A stretch of DNA of 64,000 nt from JBBQVS01 sp964250765 (GCA_964250765.1 CAXUHF010000013.1:1-64000); one strand, 5' to 3'; counted from the stretch's first letter, positions 15,984 to 25,568 are shown. The notes: generated from the letters alone by a model not told the origin. Translations and numbers: made by a program.

Positions 15984-18134
15984 CTACACAAGCAGTTTGT
16001 CCAGCGTGATTGGTAGTTCGCGTATTCGCGTGCCAGTCGCGTGCCAGACCGCATTCGCGAGTGCTGGAGCAACACCGCATAAGCCGAGTTCGGCGACACC
16101 TTTCACGCCAAGCGGATTAAGGATGGTGTCCTCGCTAGGAACAAAGACTGCATTCAACTCGCTCACATCCGCGCAGACCGGCACGAGGTATTCGGCGAGG
16201 TTTGCGTTCATCACTCGACCAAAGTGTGGGTCCCACTCTGCCTCCTCCAAGAGTGCCATACCCAAGCCTCCCACCATGCCGCCGATAACCTGACTGTGTA
16301 CGAGCTTCGGGTTCACCACACGTCCAACGTCATAGGCTCCGATCATCCGTGCCACGCGCACTGTGCCAAGATCAGGGTCTACGTGCACCTCGGCGAACAC
16401 AGCACCAAAGCTGTAGCCAGCATATGTTTTTTGCTCATTGCCGGGCTTCGCACTTCCATACGCATCGAGCCGCTCAATCCCAACCCGGTGGAGCACGTCT
16501 GTGAAGTCCACAGTGCTATCGCCTTGTTTTCGGGCTACGTCGTCCAGTTTCGCTCGCAGTGCCTGACAAGCAGTTTGCACCGCACTCCCGACGCTCGCCA
16601 TCGTGGTCGAGCCTCCATGCTCCTGCGTCATAGGCATCTCTGTGTCGCCTAGCTCGAAACGCACTCGATGGAGCGGTAGACCGAGGGTATCTGCTGCGAC
16701 TTGCGTCATGGATGTGTAAGTTCCTGGTCCCATATCGCTGGTGGCACTTCGGATCACGACGGTGCCATCAGCGAACAGCGTAGCTGATGCTTGCGCTGGA
16801 TAACGAGGAGCTATATTGATTGCAGTCGCCATGCCCAGGCCGACCAGATTCCGTCCGGCACGCATGGAGCGCGGCTCAGGAGTACGCTTACTCCACCCGA
16901 AGTACTCGGCACCCAGCCGATAGCATTCGCGTAGCGCATTGCTCGACCAGGGCAGATTGTTCTTTGGAGCACGCTCAGCATAGTTGCGCAAACGCAACTC
17001 TACCGGATCCATCTTGAGTGCTACCGCCAGTTCGTCCATCGCAATCTCTTGAGCAATAAGGCCAGTTGCATGCCCTGGTCCACGCATGGGACAAGGAGTA
17101 TTTATGTTCATCTGGACGAGGCGGTAGCGCGTGCGTCGGTTTGCGCTGGCATAGGTCATGGCTGGTACATCCAATGTGGCCTCAGCGAATTCCTCATACA
17201 TCGAGGTTTCTCCCACCGCCTCCTGGATCAATGCCGTGAGCTTCCCATCTCGATTCGCGCCGAGGGCGACGTGCTGCTCGGTATGAGGTCGGAAGCCGAT
17301 AGACTGGTACAGCTGCCGTCGCGTCAACTCCAGTCGCACCGGGCGACCAGTTCGTCTTGCGGCGAGTGCGGCAAGAGTCACATGGGGCCATGTGCGCAGA
17401 GCCGAACCAAACGCGCCGCCGATAAAGGGATTGATGACCCGAATATTCTCGGATGGTATGCCAAAGACACGAGCAATCTCGTCACGCTCGTTGTCCACCC
17501 ACTGCGTCTTGCTCCACAGAGTTAAGGAGTTCTCTTCCCACTGTGCCACCGTCGCATGCGGCTCCATCGCGTTGTGATACTCGCGCGGTTGTACATACGT
17601 CTCCTCTACGTGGACGGGAGCAGTGGCGAACGCGCCATCGGGATTCCCCTGCTTCCACTCAGGACCGCGTCCCTTCTTCTCAGCGGCCTCTGAGGTAGGG
17701 CAACTCCGCGCGGGCTCGAAGGAGGTCTGTGGTGCCGGGTCACGTTCATAGATAACGCGAACGAGTGAGGTAGCATAGTCAGCCTGTCCCTGTGTCTCAG
17801 CTACGACGAGACCGATGGGCTGACCATTGAACTTCACGTTTGCGTCCTGAAGCACACGGAGTTGGTCGCCAGAGACCGGTTCCACAGCCGGACGCTCCTT
17901 AGCAGGCTCGTAGGGTAGCGTGTTTGCGTTCTGATGGGTGAGTACGAGGATAACACCAGACGCTCGTTCAGCAGCAGTAGTATCTATAGCCGTGATGCGT
18001 CCTGAAGGAATCGTGCTTTGGACAATAGAGGCGTAGACGAGACCTGCAGGAGCGAACTCAGCAGAGTATTGTGCGTGTCCCGTAACTTTCATCGGGCCAT
18101 CTACTCGGCTGACCGGAGTTCCAATGGTGGTCAT
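15984..18134 (-). CDS. paoC: Aldehyde oxidoreductase / xanthine dehydrogenase family, molybdenum subunit
   Basis: 716-residue molybdopterin-binding large subunit. It begins with IGTPVSRVDGPMKVTGHAQY (the a/b hammerhead) and contains QPIGLVVAETQGQADYA, NPFIGGAFGSALRTWPH and CPMRGPGHATG for cofactor binding. The catalytic Glu is expected in GVAELGLCG. The size and three-gene layout resemble the periplasmic aldehyde oxidase PaoABC (YagTSR). The ATG overlaps the TGA of the FAD subunit (ATGA), so translation is coupled. Aromatic or aliphatic aldehydes are likely substrates by homology; xanthine-type substrates cannot be excluded. Confidence 0.85.
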   Translation of the reverse strand: MTTIGTPVSRVDGPMKVTGHAQYSAEFAPAGLVYASIVQSTIPSGRITAIDTTAAERASGVILVLTHQNANTLPYEPAKERPAVEPVSGDQLRVLQDANVKFNGQPIGLVVAETQGQADYATSLVRVIYERDPAPQTSFEPARSCPTSEAAEKKGRGPEWKQGNPDGAFATAPVHVEETYVQPREYHNAMEPHATVAQWEENSLTLWSKTQWVDNERDEIARVFGIPSENIRVINPFIGGAFGSALRTWPHVTLAALAARRTGRPVRLELTRRQLYQSIGFRPHTEQHVALGANRDGKLTALIQEAVGETSMYEEFAEATLDVPAMTYASANRRTRYRLVQMNINTPCPMRGPGHATGLIAQEIAMDELAVALKMDPVELRLRNYAERAPKNNLPWSSNALRECYRLGAEYFGWSKRTPEPRSMRAGRNLVGLGMATAINIAPRYPAQASATLFADGTVVIRSATSDMGPGTYTSMTQVAADTLGLPLHRVRFELGDTEMPMTQEHGGSTTMASVGSAVQTACQALRAKLDDVARKQGDSTVDFTDVLHRVGIERLDAYGSAKPGNEQKTYAGYSFGAVFAEVHVDPDLGTVRVARMIGAYDVGRVVNPKLVHSQVIGGMVGGLGMALLEEAEWDPHFGRVMNANLAEYLVPVCADVSELNAVFVPSEDTILNPLGVKGVAELGLCGVAPALANAVWHATGTRIRELPITLDKLLV

Positions 18135-19141
18135 ACAAGTCCTCCCGTCTCTTCCAATGCGCGAGCAACTGTGCGCTGAATCAGTGCAACCTTATAGGCA
18201 TTGCGTCCACGAGGTATAGCACCCTCCGAGGCCAACATCGCAGCTTCGCGGCAGAGCGTCTGGCCTAGCCGCTGACCGTAGAGTGCCTGCTCGACATGTG
18301 GCAAACGCCACGGCGTGGTCGCCACTCCTCCAACCGCGATCCGCACGTCACGCACCGTATTGTCCTCGTCGAGGTCGAGTGCTACAGCAGCCGAAGCAAT
18401 CGACCACTCGAAGCTTGCACGGTCTCGCACCTTGAGGTAGTGCGAGCGGCGAGCGACGGTACTGGGCGGAATCTCAATGGCAAGAAGAAGTTCTCCGGGT
18501 AGAAGTTGTGTCTCAATGTGAGGTGTGTCGCCGGGAAGTTGATGCAGATTGGCGAGAGGAAAGGTGCGTTCTCCGTCCTGCCCAGCGACATGCACTCGTG
18601 CGTCGAGCACAAGAAGTGCGTTGGCTAGGTCGCCAGCATAGGTCGCAATACAATTATCACTCGTGCCTAGAATCGCGAGCATGCGGTTCTGACCATCCAA
18701 GGCTGGACAGCCACTCCCAAGTTCACGTTTGTTGCAGGGAGTAGCTGTGTCACGGAAGTAGCCACAGCGCGTGCGCTGTAAGAGGTTCCCACCAAGTGTG
18801 GCAAGGTTGCGTACCTGAGGCGATGCGCTTGCGAGCAAGGCTTCGGCGACCACTGGGAAATGTTCGCGCACTCCTGCATGTGTCGCCACATCGCTCATGC
18901 GAGCAAGAGACCCCAGGTGTGCGCCATTCGGCCCAGCCTCAATGTTAGCAAGGCCAGGGAGAGCAGTGATGTCCACTATGAGGCCAGGATGACGAACGTG
19001 TTCCTGCATGAGTTGAATCATATCGGTGCCACCTGCGAAGTAATCTGTGCCGAACTCATGAGCCTGGTCAGAGTGATGGCGTGCTCCGCTAGCGACCGCC
19101 TCCTGAACACTGGTCGCTTGTACATATGCGAAAGGGACCAT
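18131..19141 (-). CDS. paoB: Aldehyde oxidoreductase FAD-binding subunit
   Basis: 336 residues of the CO dehydrogenase/xanthine dehydrogenase FAD subunit family: YFAGGTDMIQLMQ, PQVRNLATLGGNLLQRTRC and the C-terminal VGGVATTPWRLP. It carries the extra cysteines in RTRCGYFRD, TPCNKRELGSGCPA, which in PaoB bind an additional [4Fe-4S] cluster. I start at the ATG at 19141, which follows the upstream TGA by 2 nt and has GGGAGG upstream; the longer frame overlaps the 2Fe-2S gene. Electrons would pass between this FAD and the 2Fe-2S and Mo subunits. Confidence 0.88.
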   Translation of the reverse strand: MVPFAYVQATSVQEAVASGARHHSDQAHEFGTDYFAGGTDMIQLMQEHVRHPGLIVDITALPGLANIEAGPNGAHLGSLARMSDVATHAGVREHFPVVAEALLASASPQVRNLATLGGNLLQRTRCGYFRDTATPCNKRELGSGCPALDGQNRMLAILGTSDNCIATYAGDLANALLVLDARVHVAGQDGERTFPLANLHQLPGDTPHIETQLLPGELLLAIEIPPSTVARRSHYLKVRDRASFEWSIASAAVALDLDEDNTVRDVRIAVGGVATTPWRLPHVEQALYGQRLGQTLCREAAMLASEGAIPRGRNAYKVALIQRTVARALEETGGLV

Positions 19142-19143
19142 GC

Positions 19144-19647
19144 TCAAGCCTCCCTCTCGGCTACCTGTCGCACAGCAGCCACGATATTGGTGTAGGCACC
19201 ACAGCGGCAGATGTTGCCACTCATCCACTCACGAACTTCGGCGTCTGATCCAGCATGCCCTTCTTGAATGCAAGCAACGGCACTCATGATCTGTCCAGGT
19301 GTGCAATAGCCGCACTGGAAGCCATCATGCTCCACAAAGGCTGCTTGCACTGGATGCAACTTGTCCTCCTGCTCCAAGCTCTCAATGGTGGTAATCTGCC
19401 GTCCCTGCTGCATCACAGCAAGCGCGAGACAAGAATTTATTCGGCGTCCGTCCACTAACACTGTGCAAGCACCACAATGACCGAGGCCACATCCTTTCTT
19501 GGTTCCAGTCAGATGTAGATGGTCCCGCAGACAATCGAGCAAGGTCGTGTTGGCGTCAAGGACGTCGAGTTGGTGCTGCACGTCATTGATGGTGAGCACA
19601 ATAGTGAGATTGTGCTGTGGCTGAGAACTTATTTCTATCTGGTTCAT
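19144..19647 (-). CDS. paoA: Aldehyde oxidoreductase 2Fe-2S subunit
   Basis: 167 residues with two [2Fe-2S] domains. The plant-type cluster is KKGCGLGHCGACTVLVDGR followed by a fourth Cys in INSCLAL. The second, xanthine-oxidase-type cluster is QCGYCTPGQ and GNICRCGAY. No twin-arginine signal is seen, unlike E. coli PaoA, so this enzyme may be cytosolic. It is first in the operon, 2 nt from the FAD subunit. The promoter should lie in the region 19650-19720. Confidence 0.9.
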   Translation of the reverse strand: MNQIEISSQPQHNLTIVLTINDVQHQLDVLDANTTLLDCLRDHLHLTGTKKGCGLGHCGACTVLVDGRRINSCLALAVMQQGRQITTIESLEQEDKLHPVQAAFVEHDGFQCGYCTPGQIMSAVACIQEGHAGSDAEVREWMSGNICRCGAYTNIVAAVRQVAEREA

Positions 19648-19884
19648 ACGTTCCGTTTCTAAAAAAGATGTTTTTGTCGAGGGTTACGCCATGTAGAAGT
19701 GATACCACTCGCTACTCATGAAGCTTCGAGTTTCATTGCTCACTGCTATATGCTATGATAGAGCAAAACAGTGTTCGTGCAAGCATTCTTGCCTCCTAGA
19801 GAATGAGCCTGAGAGCATCCCTCCTACGTGCTTCTTCCCTGTCTCCAAAGTGTACCGTAGTAAAGGCTCTTTGTCAGGGAGCAG

Positions 19885-20052
19885 AGTTCGGCTTTTTCGT
19901 TCGGAAAGTTCGGCTTTTNNNNNNNNNNNNNNNNNNNNNNNNNNNNNNNNNNNNNNNNNNNNNNNNNNNNNNNNNNNNNNNNNNNNNNNNNNNNNNNNNN
20001 NNNNNNNNNNNNNNNNNNAGTTCGGCTTTTTCGTTCGGAAAGTTCGGCTTTT
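19885..20052. repeat. 22-nt tandem repeat containing the 100-N assembly gap
   Basis: Full 22-nt units (AGTTCGGCTTTTTCGTTCGG plus AA) are at 19885-19906 and 20019-20040, each followed by a partial unit (19907-19918 and 20041-20052). Between them is a run of 100 N at 19919-20018, a size typical of placeholder gaps, so the true copy number is unknown. The unit itself contains GTTCGG twice. The tract ends 46 nt before the likely start of the WD40 gene, so it lies in the promoter/leader. Confidence 0.85.
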
Positions 20053-20098
20053 CAAGAATGCGTTGACCTCCGTTGCTTGGGTAAGAATGGGAGAAACT

Positions 20099-23000
20099 AT
20101 GTATTCCTACACAACGTATGACTATGCCTTTGGCCTCTTGTTCCACCGCTTGCGCAAACAAGCAGGGCTGACTCAGGCAGCTTTAGCAACGATGCTTGAG
20201 GTGAGCGAGCGAACCATTCAGAAATGGGAAAGTGGCAAAAGCTATCCCACGACTCGACATAGGAGACATTTGCTGACCGTCTTCGTCAAGCAGCGCGCCT
20301 TTACAGTCGGCAAAGAGCGAGAAGAGGCCGAGGCTTTTTGGACACACGTTCAGCAGCATACGTCACACCCGATGCAACCACTTGATCAGTTATGGTTCAC
20401 TAGACTGCTTCGAGAGCAGCAACAACAAGAGCTGCCGGATTCCTCCTCTCTCAAAGAGTCTCGCGCTGTCTCCCCGTCTCCTTGCTATGGAAGACAGTCA
20501 GAGTTGGCAACGCTGCTGCACTGGGCGATTCACGAACGCAGTCAGCTTCTTGTCTTGACTGGCATGGGAGGAATTGGCAAAACAAGGCTTGCAGAGACAT
20601 TTGTTCAGCACGCCACTGCGTCTTTTGAGCAAGTGTCCTGGCATGCCTACAACTCTGCCCCTCCCCTCGAAGACGGGGTTGATGCATGTCTCAAAGCATT
20701 GGGAGTAACTCCAGATTATGGCACTGAGAGTGAAGGAGCAATCGGGCTTTTGTTGAAGCACTTGCAGACTCATCGCTGTCTGCTCGTCTTCGATAATGTT
20801 GAAACCATTCTCCAAGCTGGGAGTTCGGAGAGTCGGTATCGCGCAGGCTATGAGACGTACAGCCGTTTTCTGACTCTGCTTGGCACACACCCCCATCAAA
20901 GCTGTATCCTGCTCACGAGCCGGGAAAAGTTCTCTGACATCGGACTCCTTGAAGCGAAATATCGCACGGTTCACTCTCTCCAGCTTTCAGGTTTAGGCGA
21001 AGAGGCATGCCGACAGTTGCTTATTGATGAGCACGTCAAAGGTTCAGATGCTGCTCTGCAAGCTCTGACAACGCGCTATGCGGGCAACCCACTTGCTTTG
21101 CGTCTTGTTGCTGCTACGATTCGCGAGATATTTGGGGGAGAAAGTGCTGCCCTTCTCATCACTGAGCAGCGATCTGCCTTTGGAGATATCCACATCCTCC
21201 TGGAAGAGCAATTCGAGCGGATGTCTATCGAGGAACAAGAAGTGCTCTACTGGCTTGCTCTTGAGCAAGAACCAGTCTCAATGGAGACGTTCTTGACAAT
21301 GATGGTGCCTTCAGGCCATCGTGCTGAACTAGCAGGAACGCTCGATGCGCTCGTGCGCCGACGAGGATGGGTCGAACGGCGGAAGGTGGAGGACACTTTT
21401 ACTCTCCATCTTGTGCTTCAGGATTATCTACTTCATCGTTTTGTTGAGCAGGTGTACCAGGAGATCATGACGCAGTCGGTACGGCTCTTGAGGAGTCACG
21501 CGCTTCTGCATGCACAAGCCAGCGATGCGGTACGGGTCAGCCAAGTTCGGCTGATCCTCAAGCCGATTCTTGAGAAGCTACACGAGGTGGAAAGCCAGAG
21601 ATCCCCAACGATGATGCTTGACCAGCTTGTAGCAATGCTACCCAGGACTTCGCCTCCTGTTCCTGGCTATGTAGGAGCGAATCTGTTTCATTTGCTGGCG
21701 CATGCGGGTAGCGATTGGAAGCAGACAAACTTTTCTCGCCTCAGTCTCTGGCAAGCGGATTTTCGCACTGTAGACGCACGAGAACTGAACCTGACGGAAG
21801 CAGACCTGACTGGTGCTGCCTTTCTTGAGCCTCTAGGTGCCGTTCTTTGTGTGGCCTTCAGCCCTGACGGAACCCTCCTGGCAGCAGGGACAACCACAGG
21901 TGATCTCTCTGTGTGGCAGGTCCAGGATGGTCGATGCTCTCGGCGATATACAGAACACACGGGTTGGGTCACATCCATAGCGTGGAGTCCTGATGGCTCA
22001 TTGCTTGTAAGCGGCAGTGCTGACGAAACGATTCGGGTTTGGAGTCTTCGTGATACCGAGAGTTGCGCTGTCTGGCGTGGGCATACCGGTTGGATTACGT
22101 CCGTGGCCTTTCACCCCAATGGCTTGCTTGTCGCAAGTGGCAGTAACGATCAGACTATTCGCCTGTGGCAAGAAGCGACAGGAACAACAGTACAAACGCT
22201 CCAAGGACATCACGGCCCTGTGAATTGTGTGACCTTTAGCCCTGATGGAACTCTACTTGCCAGTGGGAGCGATGATTGCACCATACGCTTGTGGGAGACC
22301 TCCTCTCGGCAATTGTACACCACCCTCACCACTCATAAAAGTCGAGTAAACTGTATCGCCTTCAGTCCTGACGGGACCTTGCTTGTTAGTGGAAGCGATG
22401 ATCAAAGCATTGGGATATGGAACACTCTACGCAAGCAACAGGAAAGAATTTTCGTAGGACATACCAAGCCTATTCGGGCTATCGCCTTTTCTCCCGACAG
22501 CACGACCATTGCTACCAGCAGCTATGACCAAACCGTCCGCTTATGGGATGTACGAGAAGGGAAGGCAATGCGGATTTTTTCTGAACATCGCGATCGTCTG
22601 AAATCTGTCGCGTGGAGTCCCGATGGAAAACTACTTGCCAGCAGTGGCTATGATCAGACTATTCGGCTCTGGGACACAGAGGCAGGAACGTGTGTAAGAA
22701 GCATTCAGGGAGCACTCAACTCCGTATTAAGCGTCGCGTTCAGTCCTATAGAGGCAACGCTCGTGACTGCTCATGAGGATTCTACTATCCGTTTGTGGGA
22801 GAGACATACACAGCACGCAACCGGACTCCTAAGTGGTCATCACAACTGGGTCACCTCACTGGCCTTCCATCCTCATGAACACCTGCTTGCCAGTGGAAGT
22901 GAAGATTATACGATACGACTGTGGAACCTGCAATCTCAGCACTGTATACGGACGCTTCGCGCTCATACACATTCCGTCTGGGCGGTGGCGTGGAGCCCCA

Positions 23001-23707
23001 ATGGGCAGTTGCTCGCAAGTGGCGGAGAAGATGATGGAATCAAGCTCTGGGACCCATTTCACGGGAACTGTCTAGGAACCTTGTGTGGGCATTCGGATTG
23101 GATCACGTCTCTTGCGTTTAGTCCTGATAACCGATTCCTAGCGAGTGGGAGTGCCGACTCTACCATCAGCATTTGGGAGGTTCGTACAGGGTCCTGTTTG
23201 GCGACCTTACGTGGGCATACGAAACGAGTCTGTTCGCTGGCATGGAGTCCTGATGGGTCCCATGTGATGAGTGGGAGCGGCGATCAGACCATAAAAATAT
23301 GGGAGTGGCGTCGTCATGTCTGTCGCACAACATTCTACGGACACACAGAAACGGTGAGGTCAGTGGCAGTGAGTGCAGATGGGCGGATGCTTGCGAGTGG
23401 GAGCTATGATCGCACAACTCGACTCTGGAATCTAGCGGATGGTCGTTGCATCCAGCAGTGTCATGGACATCAGGGGTTTGTCCAGTCCGTTGCCTTTAGT
23501 GCTGACGGAGACGTGGTGTGCAGTGGAAGCATTGACGGAACGGCCAAACTTTGGGATGTGCAGACGGGAACATGCATCCACACCTTCCGCATAGATCGGC
23601 CTTACGAGCGAATGAATATTGCAGGTGTGTATGGGGTAACAGAAAGGCAAAAGAATATCTTACAAATATTAGGTGCCACGAGTGATAAGGAGGGCGCAAT
23701 GCTCTGA
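20099..23707 (+). CDS. STAND protein: HTH, NB-ARC and 14 WD40 repeats
   Basis: 1202-residue paralogue of the protein at 8445. An N-terminal XRE-type HTH (RLRKQAGLTQAALATMLEVS) is followed by an NB-ARC ATPase with Walker A TGMGGIGKTRLAE near residue 155, Walker B LLVFDNVE and LLTSREK, then YAGNPLALRLV. From about residue 580, 14 WD40 repeats (for example PDGTLLASGSDDCTIRLW) end in the same RIDRPYERMNI tail. ATG 20099 has GGGAG 5 nt upstream; an ATG at 20087 is also possible. Frames reaching further upstream cross the gapped repeat and should be ignored. The function as an NLR-like sensor is inferred from architecture; the ligand and output are unknown. Confidence 0.9.
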   Translation: MYSYTTYDYAFGLLFHRLRKQAGLTQAALATMLEVSERTIQKWESGKSYPTTRHRRHLLTVFVKQRAFTVGKEREEAEAFWTHVQQHTSHPMQPLDQLWFTRLLREQQQQELPDSSSLKESRAVSPSPCYGRQSELATLLHWAIHERSQLLVLTGMGGIGKTRLAETFVQHATASFEQVSWHAYNSAPPLEDGVDACLKALGVTPDYGTESEGAIGLLLKHLQTHRCLLVFDNVETILQAGSSESRYRAGYETYSRFLTLLGTHPHQSCILLTSREKFSDIGLLEAKYRTVHSLQLSGLGEEACRQLLIDEHVKGSDAALQALTTRYAGNPLALRLVAATIREIFGGESAALLITEQRSAFGDIHILLEEQFERMSIEEQEVLYWLALEQEPVSMETFLTMMVPSGHRAELAGTLDALVRRRGWVERRKVEDTFTLHLVLQDYLLHRFVEQVYQEIMTQSVRLLRSHALLHAQASDAVRVSQVRLILKPILEKLHEVESQRSPTMMLDQLVAMLPRTSPPVPGYVGANLFHLLAHAGSDWKQTNFSRLSLWQADFRTVDARELNLTEADLTGAAFLEPLGAVLCVAFSPDGTLLAAGTTTGDLSVWQVQDGRCSRRYTEHTGWVTSIAWSPDGSLLVSGSADETIRVWSLRDTESCAVWRGHTGWITSVAFHPNGLLVASGSNDQTIRLWQEATGTTVQTLQGHHGPVNCVTFSPDGTLLASGSDDCTIRLWETSSRQLYTTLTTHKSRVNCIAFSPDGTLLVSGSDDQSIGIWNTLRKQQERIFVGHTKPIRAIAFSPDSTTIATSSYDQTVRLWDVREGKAMRIFSEHRDRLKSVAWSPDGKLLASSGYDQTIRLWDTEAGTCVRSIQGALNSVLSVAFSPIEATLVTAHEDSTIRLWERHTQHATGLLSGHHNWVTSLAFHPHEHLLASGSEDYTIRLWNLQSQHCIRTLRAHTHSVWAVAWSPNGQLLASGGEDDGIKLWDPFHGNCLGTLCGHSDWITSLAFSPDNRFLASGSADSTISIWEVRTGSCLATLRGHTKRVCSLAWSPDGSHVMSGSGDQTIKIWEWRRHVCRTTFYGHTETVRSVAVSADGRMLASGSYDRTTRLWNLADGRCIQQCHGHQGFVQSVAFSADGDVVCSGSIDGTAKLWDVQTGTCIHTFRIDRPYERMNIAGVYGVTERQKNILQILGATSDKEGAML

Positions 23708-23716
23708 AGTGTGGGT

Positions 23717-23908
23717 CTAGTTCACTTTTGGTGAAGCTAACTGATGAGCTAAGTTTGCATGTAAACAGGTCTTTTCAGAGACTCTACAAAGCATGCAGGA
23801 CACGTTGACGCAAGAGGGCGAAGTCCACCGACCATAGCTCACGTGTCTAATCAGCTTGAGCTTGTGGACTTTCCCTTCAACGATCCCATTGCTCTGAGAC
23901 AAGGGCAA
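23717..23908 (-). pseudogene. ISL3-family transposase C-terminal remnant
   Basis: The minus-strand frame reads LSQSNGIVEGKVHKLKLIRH followed by VSYGRW, matching the conserved C-terminal SNGxVEGxxxRLKxIKRxMYGR of ISL3 transposases. The reading frame is degenerate afterwards and no complete element is present. Confidence 0.6.
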
Positions 23909-24229
23909 CCAGCTTTAACCGCCTCTTCGTCTCGTTTAACTCTAGCAACAAAGCCTCGGAACGAGCAAAGCTTGCTGGCTCAAAAGGGCACGCACCGGAA
24001 AAAGTAGTTGTCGTCGGGGGCGAAACTAATTGACGCTTAACACACCACTGCTGATGTGGCGACGATGATCGTGTCGGCGTAGCCACCAGTGATGCGATAT
24101 GCGATCACCTCGTCGCCCGGCACGCAGATCCCGTTGCTTCAGCACCAACCGCCCTTGCTCCGGGTCTCGGCCTCCTGCCATCTTCAGCTCTTTTTCACCT
24201 CCTCTGGGAGAATTGGAAAGCCCTGACTG
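23909..24229. other. Patchwork of degenerate sequence
   Basis: No intact gene. One minus-strand frame reads RITGGYADTIIVATSA, which looks like a genuine but unidentified protein fragment, and short frames around it contain stops. I treat the segment as insertion-sequence and gene debris. Confidence 0.4.
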
Positions 24230-24346
24230 ACCTCCATAGACTCAAAGATGGACAGTCGCGTCTCTTGAGGAGTACAATAGGGGTAACAGTCTGCCCACTC
24301 GCTTTTAAGCGAACCCGCAGAAGCTTTCCATTACCACATTGTCATC
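24230..24346 (-). pseudogene. IS3-family transposase (OrfB) remnant
   Basis: On the minus strand DDNVVMESFCG is followed, after a frameshift near 24303, by KSEWADCYPYCTPQETRLSI then FESMEV. This matches the catalytic C-terminal part of IS3 OrfB (DNAxxESFxxxLKxE...RxxIFEYIE). It is only about 40 codons and cannot be active. Confidence 0.6.
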
Positions 24347-24535
24347 GCGAGTGGCTCCGGTGTGTTGTCTCCCCTGAAAGCAGCAGACAACAATGGACTT
24401 ATGGAGGGAAGGTGTGTTGCTCTGGATGGGAACGTCTCATCCAACGTGTGATTGTGAAAATCAGGAAACACTTGAAATCTGCTCTGGTAAAATAGATATC
24501 TATGCACCAAAAATGGCAGGAGAAAGCGAAACTGA

Positions 24536-24733
24536 ATGCCAGATGGACGCAACCGTCAGGATATTCGTCCGGGACTCGAAGTGTCAATCGTCCTCAAGCA
24601 AGACCAGCGAACAGGAAAACTTACCCGAGGGGTCGTCAAGGATATTTTGACCAAATCCGTTTCTCACCCGCATGGGATCAAGGTACGGCTTGTTGATGGA
24701 CAGATCGGGCGCGTGCAGAAAATCGAGGAGTAG
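24536..24733 (+). CDS. ywbE: YwbE family protein
   Basis: 65-residue protein matching the YwbE/DUF2196 family almost throughout: RQDIRPGLEVSIVLKQDQRT then GKLTRGVVKDIL, HPHGIKVRLVDGQIGRVQKI. The fold is a small KOW-like beta-barrel; the cellular role is unknown. The ATG at 24536 has only a weak, distant AGGAG. Its stop is followed one base later by a possible ATG (24735) of the next SDR gene, so the two may be co-transcribed. The insertion-sequence remnants end just upstream. Confidence 0.9.
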   Translation: MPDGRNRQDIRPGLEVSIVLKQDQRTGKLTRGVVKDILTKSVSHPHGIKVRLVDGQIGRVQKIEE

Positions 24734-24758
24734 CATGCCACACAAGGAAGAGAGACGC

Positions 24759-25517
24759 ATGAATGGAACAGGTCGTATCGCTCTGGTGACTGGTGCTGGA
24801 ACGGGTATTGGCAAACGAACGGCATTACTGCTTTTGGAGGCCGGGTATTGCGTCGTGCTAGCAGGCCGCCGAGTAGAACTCTTGGAGCAGACGGTTCAGG
24901 AATCTGGTGTGTCGAACTCGCGTACGCTGGTGATGTCTATGGACGTAAGCGATCCTGAAGACGTGTCGGCATTATTCGCAGCAACGCAAGACACATTCGG
25001 ACGACTGGATGTTTTATTCAATAATGCAGGTGTGGGTGCGCCCGCCATCCCGCTCGAAGACCTGAGCTATGAGCAGTGGCGCAGTGTGCTCGATACCTGC
25101 GTGACGGGAACATTTCTTTGCACGCAGCACGCCTTTAGGATGATGAAGCAGCAAACTCCGCATGGGGGACGTATTATCAACAATGGGTCGATTTCCGCGC
25201 ATACTCCCCGACCCAATTCCGCACCGTATACGGCAGCCAAACATGCAATCACAGGTCTCACCAAATCAACGGCATTGGATGGTCGCCCATTTGACATTAC
25301 CTGTGGGCAGATTGACATCGGGAACGCGGCAACCGAGATGACAGCCCGCATGAAAGATGGGGTGCTCCAAGCCAATGGCACAGTTGCTGTCGAGCCAACG
25401 ATGGATGCCGATCATGTTGCACAGGCGGTGCTCTATATGGCGAGCCTACCACTCGATGTCAATATCCCCTTTATAACAGTAATGGCAACCGGAATGCCTT
25501 TCCTAGGTCGCGGATAA
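24759..25517 (+). CDS. Short-chain dehydrogenase/reductase (SDR)
   Basis: 252 residues of a classical SDR using NAD(P): the Rossmann motif is TGAGTGIGKRTALLL, the active site includes NNAG, NNGSIS with the catalytic Ser, and PYTAAKHA with Tyr and Lys. The substrate is a carbonyl or alcohol that cannot be told from sequence. I start at ATG 24759 (GTGRIALVTGAG), preceded by GGAAGAGAG; an earlier ATG at 24735 has a GAGGAG four bases upstream and would add eight residues. It follows ywbE and precedes the convergent zur gene. Confidence 0.88.
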   Translation: MNGTGRIALVTGAGTGIGKRTALLLLEAGYCVVLAGRRVELLEQTVQESGVSNSRTLVMSMDVSDPEDVSALFAATQDTFGRLDVLFNNAGVGAPAIPLEDLSYEQWRSVLDTCVTGTFLCTQHAFRMMKQQTPHGGRIINNGSISAHTPRPNSAPYTAAKHAITGLTKSTALDGRPFDITCGQIDIGNAATEMTARMKDGVLQANGTVAVEPTMDADHVAQAVLYMASLPLDVNIPFITVMATGMPFLGRG

Positions 25518-25568
25518 TTGGGGATGCCGTAGAAAAAGGAAAGATGTTGAAGAGGGTATGCAGCCTCC

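Noticed and set aside
15913..17525. Large plus-strand ORFs across the aldehyde oxidoreductase gene
   Set aside because: Antisense shadows of the molybdenum subunit, which has clear motifs.
19885..20052. Possible CRISPR array
   Set aside because: Repeats are directly abutting without spacers and no cas gene is present.
19718..20098. Long plus-strand frame through the N gap upstream of the WD40 gene
   Set aside because: It reads through unknown bases and 22-nt repeats, and no ribosome site supports a start there; the HTH begins at 20099.
24672..24758. Upstream extension of the SDR gene from 24672
   Set aside because: It overlaps ywbE for most of its length; the SDR fold begins after 24759.
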